Source of the DNA: a virus
Strand: one strand, 5' to 3'
Virus record (IMG/VR): IMGVR_UViG_3300009428_000092
Span: 1 to 21,541 of that record
Length of the DNA: 21,541 nucleotides
A program made the position numbers and the translations under genes. Below, in pieces: positions 6,820-13,900 of this stretch. The notes beneath the pieces were generated by a model. It was not told the DNA's origin and ran no database searches. It saw nothing but the letters and a program-made list of their open reading frames with translations. Position 1 is the stretch's first letter. Every line of letters begins with the position of its first letter.

Positions 6820-8280
6820 ATGGCTGGAACATTTACTGGGAGCACACAGGCTCTCGCACATTTAACACCTCGTCCTAATAAGACGACATTTAACGACAAC
6901 TACCTGTCTATTGCAGGTAATGACTTCAACTTTACAAAACAATTCTTACCAGAAGTGTACGAGCAAGAAGTAGAGCGTTTTGGAAACAGAACAATCTCAG
7001 GCTTTTTACGTATGGTAGGAGCAGAAATGCCTATGGCTTCTGATACAGTAACTTGGTCAGAACAAGGAAGATTACACATTGCTTATGATGATGTAGCTGT
7101 AAAAGCTGCTACTACTGATGTTTTAGTATTCCCCGCAGGTCATTTGATTAGCGCAGGAATGACTATTGTAGTATCAAAAGCGGACGGAATCGTTGTAGAT
7201 AAGGCATTCGTTATATCAGTAGCAAATACAGAAGTTACTGTAGCATGTTACGGGGCACAAGCGGCTTTAAACGCTGCTATTGTTACCGCTGGACAAGCTG
7301 GAGCAACTCTTAAGTCTTTTGTTTATGGATCTGAATATGGAAAAAAATCACAAGACGGCGGTGCTTCTATTGACGCTTCATTCACACCTTTTACTAATAA
7401 GCCAATTATCTTAAGAGACAAGTATTCTGTAAGTGGATCAGATACTGCTCAAATTGGATGGGTTGAAGTTACTACTGAAGCTGGAACTGGGGGATACTTA
7501 TGGTATCTAAAGTCTGAGCATGAAGCTAGATTACGTTTTGACGATTACTTAGAAATGAGTATGATTGAAGCGGAGATTGCTGCAGTGCCGATTACTGACG
7601 CTTCAGGCGCAACATTAACTGGATCTGAAGGTTTATTTGCTGCTATCAAACAACGTGGGCTAGTTTACAACAATTCTGATTTTGATTCTGTAACTGGATT
7701 TCAATCAGGTGGGGTTGCAACAAATTACGTAGCGCCAACTGGCATCGACGAATTCGATACTATCCTACAAGAACTTGATAAGCAAGGAGCAATTGAAGAA
7801 AACATGCTTTTCTTAGATCGCGCTAAAGCTTTAGAGTTTGATAATATGTTAGCTGCTCAAAATTCTTATGGAGCTGGTGGTACATCTTACGGAGTATTTG
7901 AAAATTCCGAAGACATGGCGCTTAACTTAGGGTTTAGTGGATTCCGTAGAGGATCTTACGACTTTTATAAGACCGACTGGAAATATCTAAATGATTCTAC
8001 GACTCGTGGACTTATTGCTGATGTAGAAGGAGTTATTGTACCGGCTGGAGTATCAACTGTTTACGATCAGCAATTAGGTTCAAACATTCAAAGACCATTC
8101 CTACACACTCGTTATAGAGCTTCTGAAGCTGACGATCGTAGAATGAAGTCTTGGATCACTGGATCTGTTGGTGGAACTTATACAACTGCTGCGGATGAAA
8201 TGAATGTTCATTTCTTATCTGAAAGATGTTTAGTAACTCAAGCCGCTAACAACTTTGTATTGTTAACTAAGACTGCATAA
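6820..8280 (+). CDS. Major capsid protein, probably HK97 fold
   Basis: A 486-residue protein that would form the icosahedral shell. It follows the scaffold and precedes a terminator, as expected for this gene. The N-terminal part (residues 20-70) carries helical sequence like an N-arm (FTKQFLPEVYEQEVERFG). Residues about 100-168 form a beta-rich, Ala/Val-rich block that looks like an inserted domain. Residues 169-220 (FVYGSEYGKK, FTNKPIILRDKY, QIGWVEV) look like E-loop and backbone strands. Long helices follow at 230-260 and 310-345. Codon choice differs from neighbours: more AAC, TTC, TAC and CGT, typical of very high expression. No delta domain or protease site is evident. Identification rests on position, size, composition and resemblance to marine podophage capsid proteins. 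Confidence 0.88.
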   Translation: MAGTFTGSTQALAHLTPRPNKTTFNDNYLSIAGNDFNFTKQFLPEVYEQEVERFGNRTISGFLRMVGAEMPMASDTVTWSEQGRLHIAYDDVAVKAATTDVLVFPAGHLISAGMTIVVSKADGIVVDKAFVISVANTEVTVACYGAQAALNAAIVTAGQAGATLKSFVYGSEYGKKSQDGGASIDASFTPFTNKPIILRDKYSVSGSDTAQIGWVEVTTEAGTGGYLWYLKSEHEARLRFDDYLEMSMIEAEIAAVPITDASGATLTGSEGLFAAIKQRGLVYNNSDFDSVTGFQSGGVATNYVAPTGIDEFDTILQELDKQGAIEENMLFLDRAKALEFDNMLAAQNSYGAGGTSYGVFENSEDMALNLGFSGFRRGSYDFYKTDWKYLNDSTTRGLIADVEGVIVPAGVSTVYDQQLGSNIQRPFLHTRYRASEADDRRMKSWITGSVGGTYTTAADEMNVHFLSERCLVTQAANNFVLLTKTA

Positions 8281-8295
8281 GTCAAGTAAATTACT

Positions 8296-8341
8296 GTAAT
8301 TATTGCCCTCGTTGTATTAACGGGGGTAATTATTACTTTTT
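8296..8341 (+). terminator. Intrinsic terminator after the capsid gene
   Basis: GTAAT (8296-8300) pairs with ATTAC (8332-8336). After a single T/T mismatch, ATTGCCCTCGTT (8302-8313) pairs with AACGGGGGTAAT (8319-8330) around a five-base loop GTATT. This gives 17 pairs (two of them G/T) and is followed at once by TTTTT (8337-8341). It lies 16 bases after the capsid stop and 25 bases before the next ATG. It probably ends or attenuates the transcript so that capsid mRNA exceeds that of downstream genes, and it may also protect the 3' end. Confidence 0.85.
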
Positions 8342-8366
8342 ATCAATTATTTAATTATATTATATT

Positions 8367-9191
8367 ATGGCTAAAAAAGCTACAGCAGAAACAATTGAGG
8401 TTGCACCTCAGCAAGAAGTGGTAACAAAAGTTACTGCTCCAGTACAACCCACAAAACCAACGTGGGAAATTAAGGATAGGCTATATACATTAAAAGGTAA
8501 TAATTCACCGTTAGTATATTCCATGAGTACAAGACATACAGGTAAAAAACCATTATTGTATTTTGATCCAAAAACAAACACTCAAAGAGAGCTAAGGTAC
8601 GCCACAAATATGAACTCCCCTTTTGCAGATGAGCAAAAAGGTATGGCTACATTAGGCCGCATTATTTTTAGAAATGGTATGCTTAGAGTTCCCAAGGAAG
8701 ACCAATGTTTGCAAAAACTATTGTCCTTGTATTATCCGTCGAGAGATGCACTGTATGAAGAGTATAATCCAGTACAAGAGTCGGTAGATGAATTACAATG
8801 GATTAACATGGAAATTGATGCTCTAATGTTAGCTAAGCAGCTAGACATAACTCAAGCAGAGGGAATCTTAAGAGTAGAATATGGCAATGAAGTAGATAGT
8901 CTAAGTAGCAGTGAGTTAAAAAGAGATTTACTTATATTTGCAAAAAGAAAACCTTTATTATTTATTGAACTAGCTAATGATGACAGCGTTGAATTAAGGA
9001 ACGTAGGAATTAAAGCTACTCAAAATGGTATTATACAACTATCACAAGATCAAAGAACATTTACGTTCGGGGAATCAAAAAGGAAATTAATGACAGTTCC
9101 TTTTGATGAACATCCATATTCAGCATTAGCTGCATTCTTTAAAACGGATGATGGTATGGAAGTTTACAAAAACATAATTAAAAGACTATAA
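8367..9191 (+). CDS. Unknown head or head-tail joining protein
   Basis: A 274-residue protein between the capsid gene and the connector genes. The first 35 residues are Ala/Thr/Val/Gln/Pro-rich and likely disordered. A beta-rich part follows (WEIKDRLYTLKG, LVYSMSTRHTGKKPLLYF, QRELRYATN). A helical middle has VDELQWINMEIDALMLAKQLDITQAEGILRVEYG, split here only by my reading. The C-terminal third is LRNVGIKATQNGIIQLSQ followed by RKLMTVPFDEHP. I associate this layout with uncharacterised virion-cluster genes in marine phage genomes but know no tested function. It is bracketed by a terminator upstream and a long hairpin downstream, so it may be a separately controlled transcript. Head completion, decoration or ring protein are all possible. 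Confidence 0.75.
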   Translation: MAKKATAETIEVAPQQEVVTKVTAPVQPTKPTWEIKDRLYTLKGNNSPLVYSMSTRHTGKKPLLYFDPKTNTQRELRYATNMNSPFADEQKGMATLGRIIFRNGMLRVPKEDQCLQKLLSLYYPSRDALYEEYNPVQESVDELQWINMEIDALMLAKQLDITQAEGILRVEYGNEVDSLSSSELKRDLLIFAKRKPLLFIELANDDSVELRNVGIKATQNGIIQLSQDQRTFTFGESKRKLMTVPFDEHPYSALAAFFKTDDGMEVYKNIIKRL

Positions 9192-9199
9192 GTCACTAA

Positions 9200-9242
9200 T
9201 TATAGTAGCTAGGCCGCTGTAATGGCGGCTTACTTACTATAA
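9200..9242 (+). other. Long RNA hairpin without a T tract
   Basis: The arms 9200-9217 and 9225-9242 pair over 17 positions with a single C/C mismatch (9209/9233) and two G/T pairs. The core is GCCGC/GCGGC with a seven-base loop (TGTAATG, 9218-9224). The bases after the stem are AACAATAAAAAAC, so there is no T run on this strand for a normal intrinsic terminator. It sits between the stop at 9191 and the A-rich start at 9261. Possible roles are an RNA processing or stability element, a Rho-type or weak terminator, or a structure exposing the next start site. Confidence 0.7.
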
Positions 9243-9260
9243 ACAATAAAAAACATACAA

Positions 9261-9986
9261 ATGGCAATAAGCATAAACACTGTTTATCAAAGAGTGCTTG
9301 CAATACTTAACAAAGAACAAAGGGGCTATGTAACCGCTCAAGAGTTTAACTTGTTTGCTAATCAAGCTCAATCTGATTTATTTGAACAATACTTTTATGA
9401 TATAAATCAATTTAGTAGAATACCAGGTAATGATACCGAATATTCTGATATGTTGAATATCCTAAATGAAAAAATAAGTCCATTTGAAAATTCTGCAGCC
9501 CTAGTTTATGGAGCTGCTTCTTTTGCATTACCTGCTGACCTATATAGGTTAGGCACTGTAGTATATGCAAACACAACGACCAATAGTTTTGGCGTTGCAT
9601 CCACGGAGCTAATAGAAGCTGAGAGACTCAACAAAAACGAACTTCTATACATAAACCTATCTCCCCTAACAAAACCTAAAAATACGCGTCCTGTGTACAC
9701 ATCAGATGCAGCTGGCGTTAATGTTTATGGTGCAGCAGAATTAACTTCTGCTATAACTTGTAATTATATTAAAAAGCCTGCAACGGTGCAGTGGGCATAC
9801 AAAATTGTTTTTAACGAACCACTGTATGACGCTACTAATTCTATAAACTTTGAATTAACACCAGCAGAAGAGCCTGAACTTATAATAAAGATATTAGAAC
9901 TTGCGGGCATATTAATTAAAGACATTAATCTTTATAACGTTTTTAACGCTGAAGAAATTGAAACTATCCAACAAGAAAAATCTTAA
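9261..9986 (+). CDS. Putative head-tail connector or tail ring protein
   Basis: A 241-residue protein beginning with a helical bundle-like stretch (INTVYQRVLAILNKEQRGYV, then FNLFANQAQSDLFEQYFYDI). A beta-rich centre holds FALPADLYRLGTVVYAN, and later CNYIKKPATVQWAY and ELTPAEEPELIIKILELAGI. The last helix resembles the C-terminal helices of adaptor proteins that dock below the portal. It is four bases upstream of another connector-like gene and lies just before the giant tail protein, so the pair probably forms successive rings at the portal vertex. No enzymatic motif is visible. The A-rich leader (9243-9260) supports this ATG. The role is inferred from position and layout. Confidence 0.65.
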   Translation: MAISINTVYQRVLAILNKEQRGYVTAQEFNLFANQAQSDLFEQYFYDINQFSRIPGNDTEYSDMLNILNEKISPFENSAALVYGAASFALPADLYRLGTVVYANTTTNSFGVASTELIEAERLNKNELLYINLSPLTKPKNTRPVYTSDAAGVNVYGAAELTSAITCNYIKKPATVQWAYKIVFNEPLYDATNSINFELTPAEEPELIIKILELAGILIKDINLYNVFNAEEIETIQQEKS

Positions 9987-9989
9987 TAA

Positions 9990-10898
9990 ATGGGACTTAT
10001 AAATCAAACAAATGAAGAGTATTACTTAGGTCCTGATGGGGTTTGGAATAGCCTTGATGAAAACTACGGTGATTACCAATTTATCTCAATAAAAGATATT
10101 ATAAATAATTTTATTATATCTTACATTGGAGAAGGTAAGCTTATAAGCAAATTAAAAAGATCAGATGTTGCTTTTCATGCACAGCGTGGAATTCAAGAAT
10201 TTAGCTTTGATATTTTACCATCTAATAAAACTCAAGAGATTGAAATACCTCCAGCTTTGTATATGGTTCTTCCCCAGGACTACGTAAACTATGTGAAATT
10301 TACGTGGACCGACGAAGCGGGCATCGAAAGAATTATATATCCAGCAATTAAAACTTCGGATCCTTTACCTGTTATACAAGATAGTAATTACGAATATACT
10401 TTTGACCAGCAAGGAGAAATATTATATGCATCAGAGTCTGAGACTTCTAAAAGATTTAGAGCTGATGGCAATGCAATACCCAACGTTGACAACAACCCAA
10501 ATGCTTTTGGTATGATATCCAGAAATGGATACGGCAGAAGATATGGACTGAATCCTGAAAATGCTCAAGCAAACGGTGTATTTTATATAGATCAAGTAAA
10601 AGGGCTAGTTCATTTTAGTGCAGATATGGTTGGTAGAATAATAACCATTAAGTATATAAGTGACGGGCTTGGCAGTGACGAAGAAATGACTGTACATAAG
10701 TTTGCAGAGGAAGCATTATACAAATATATAGCTTATGCTGTGTTGTCTACAAGAATTAATACTCCTGAATATATAATTAATAGATTCAAAAGAGAAAAGC
10801 AAGCAGCTAGACGTAATGCAAAGTTAAGATTATCAAATATAAAGATAGAGGAAATTACCCAAGTTATGCGTAATAAATCTAAGCAAATAAAACACTAG
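9990..10898 (+). CDS. Putative tail tubular A / adaptor-like protein
   Basis: A 302-residue protein reminiscent of T7 gp11-type adaptors, which connect portal and nozzle. The N-terminal half has IKDIINNFIISYIGEGKLIS, then RSDVAFHAQRGIQEFSFDIL followed by strands ending in PQDYVNYVKF, a common opening of such connectors. The centre (about residues 120-200) is Asn/Gly-rich and loop-like. The C-terminal part (ITIKYISDG, HKFAEEALYKYIAYAVLSTR, then a Lys/Arg-rich helix RFKREKQAARRNAKLRLSN) matches the helical ends of adaptors. The basic helix could contact DNA or the portal. It starts four bases after the preceding stop and ends three bases before the giant protein, indicating co-translation. Adaptor is the best guess; another ring protein is the alternative. 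Confidence 0.7.
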   Translation: MGLINQTNEEYYLGPDGVWNSLDENYGDYQFISIKDIINNFIISYIGEGKLISKLKRSDVAFHAQRGIQEFSFDILPSNKTQEIEIPPALYMVLPQDYVNYVKFTWTDEAGIERIIYPAIKTSDPLPVIQDSNYEYTFDQQGEILYASESETSKRFRADGNAIPNVDNNPNAFGMISRNGYGRRYGLNPENAQANGVFYIDQVKGLVHFSADMVGRIITIKYISDGLGSDEEMTVHKFAEEALYKYIAYAVLSTRINTPEYIINRFKREKQAARRNAKLRLSNIKIEEITQVMRNKSKQIKH

Positions 10899-10901
10899 TA
10901 C

Positions 10902-13900
10902 ATGGCTGAATACATCCACACGTTTACCGTTGGTAGAATGAATAAAGACCTTGACGAACGTTTAGTTCCGAATGGAGAATACAGAGATGCTTTAAACTTA
11001 GACTTAGCTAATTCAGATGCAAGCGATGTAGGGGCTCTTCAAAATGTAGTGGGAAATATTCAACTAAGAGGAAACTCAGCTACAGGGGGCAGTTGGACAA
11101 GCAACTACATTGACGCTTTGACTAATCCTGTTTGTATAGGTACTTATAGAGATGACATAAACGAAAGAATATATTGGTTTATCGCTTCGGACCCAGATCC
11201 CGTTACGGGAGTAAAAGTTAGCGCCATTGCAGAATATGATCAAGCTTCAAATGCTGTAAACCCTGTTCTAGTAGATACTGCTGATATACTTAATTTTACT
11301 TCACAATATTTAATTACAGGGATTAACATTATTGATAAGTTTTTGTTTTGGACAGATGACCAAACAGAGCCAAAGAAGATCAATATTGAAAAGTTTAAAA
11401 CTGGATCTTGTAATTTTACTACACAAACAAAAATACCTGTTTACAACGCTGCCACAAATACATATGCAAATTTTCAATGTAGCAACGTACCAGCTTCATT
11501 GCTTGATTTTACAGAGGCAGATGTTACTGTGATTAAAAAATCACCGCTTACAGCTCCTGTCTTAGACATAGCAGCAAGTAAGTTTGGTAATAATTCTGCT
11601 GGCGATGGCATCCCAGGAACAGGGTTAAGCCCTGTTAGGACTACATATACAGTTACAGATCAAGAGAATTTTACCTACATCCCGAACCTTTCTTTTGCCC
11701 CGACAGAGTATGAGTCTATGCCTACCTATGGAGATTATGTTTTTAATACCAGCCCTGTAACAGGAAGTGCAAATTATTATCAAAACAGTAGCTTAGGAGC
11801 AAGTTGGGATGGTACCGTTACGTTTGATGTAAATCCCGCTTATGGCAATGACGCAGGTGGAAATCCTGTATGGAAGGTTGGTGATATATTAAATATGGAG
11901 TCAGATTATATTGATCCTTTAAATAATATATATAATTACCAAATAAGATTATTAATAAGTGCTATTAACGGAAATTCCGTTACAGGGGAGATACAAGCTA
12001 TCTCAACTAATATATTAAAATTTGAAACATCCGATGGTGTTAACATTCCTTTGGAATGGGAAGTTGTTTTAGAGGAGGGCGTGCCTATGTTTGAATATGT
12101 TTTTCCTAGATTTGCGTATCGCTGGAAGTATATAGATAATGAGTATTCCTGCTATTCTCCGTTTACAGACGTTGCGTTTGTTGGGGGGAAATTTGAATAT
12201 GTTTCTTCAGACGGCTACAACATTGGCATGACTAATAATGTAAGAAAGCTTATAATAAACAGCTTAACATGGGGATCTGATGAAGTTGTTGAGATAGATT
12301 TATTATTTAAGCAATCAAACAGCCCCGTTGTTTATACCGTAGATACATTAAAAAAGATTGACTACACGCAACAAACACCTAGCGGCGCGGTTTTGAACAC
12401 TTCTTATGAAATAAAAACAGAATTAATTGGAGCTGTTGTAGAAGGCAATCAATTGCTAAGACCCTGGGACAATGTTCCCCGAACAGCTAAAGCTCAAGAA
12501 ATTACAGGCAATAGAATAGTTTACGCTAACTACTTGCAAAATTACGACGTAGGCACCATTGATCTTGACGTAACTTTAACACGAAGACCTCATAAATCTC
12601 TTACTCAAAGTAATGTTGATACTTATGGCTGGCCTAATCAATTTACGGGATTACCTGAAGCTTCGTTAAAGTCCATAAGAACGTATCAAGCTGGAATTGT
12701 ATATAAGGACGCCTATGGCAGGGAAACCCCTGTATTTACAAGTGTTAATGGCTCTTTTGACGTGGATGTAATAGATTCTGACTCTGCAACTAGTATTAGT
12801 GTTAAACCTCTTTCATCACCTCCAGTATGGGCTACTCATTATAAATTCTTTATAAAAGAAATGTCTAATGAATATTATAACTTGGCAATGGATAGGTTCT
12901 ATCCAGCAGAGGACGGCAATGTTTGGTTGTCCTTTCCCTCTTCTGAAAGAAATAAAGTAAGCGAAGAAACCTACTTGATATTAAAAAAACAGCATGATAC
13001 CAGCGTAGCTGTTGATGATTTAACTAGATATAAAATAATAGCTATAGACAATGAAGTCCCAGAGTTTGTGGGCGAATTTCAAAAAACCAACTTTGGGGGA
13101 GTTGTAGTGATCTTAAACGAAATAGAACCAGGGTTTTTAACTTTAAGATTGAGGGGGCCTAGCTATTCCGCCAACCAATTGTTCCAAAATAACTTAACTT
13201 CTGATAATAGCATTAGGATAATTAAAGGTGGAAATAAAACTGAAGATTACCAAATAGAAAGATCAGCAATTTTAGGTGCGCCTGGAGCTGGTACAGATGA
13301 TTATACCATAACGTTGAAACGACCATTAGGTGGAGATGTTTCTTTTTTAGAAGGGTTACCCGTTGGCACTTCAGTTGAAATAGTCTTATTTAGTACCGAA
13401 TTTAAAAATAAAGCTGAATTTGAAGGAAGGTTTTTTGCTAAAATAAATAGAGATTTTCAATTTGAAAAAAATATTATAAGCCCATTTAGGGCCTTAGAGC
13501 CTAGATATGCTATTGTGGACGACATTGACTTTACGTATACGAATGCTCCTTTTTCAGGAGACGGTAACGGAGGTAAGGGATATCACTGGGGTGATTCGGG
13601 GTGGGCTGAGGGTGATTTGACTTGCGGAGATGAGGCTTTTAATAATAGAAGTCTTGGGCAAGGCAGCTGGGGTGGAGTTGGTGGCCTTTTATTAAATGAT
13701 TTATTTACTAACTATAACCCTCCTCAAGCGGATAATTTTTGGTTTGGGTATTCTTACATTAATTTAGAAAATGGATGGGGTACAATGATAGACAGCTTCA
13801 CAGGGCAATCTTCAGCTGCGGTTGGAAACTTTAATGGCTTAGCTACATCGGGTGCTCAAATAAGATTTGTGAACAATACTACAGGAGAATATTCTAATGT

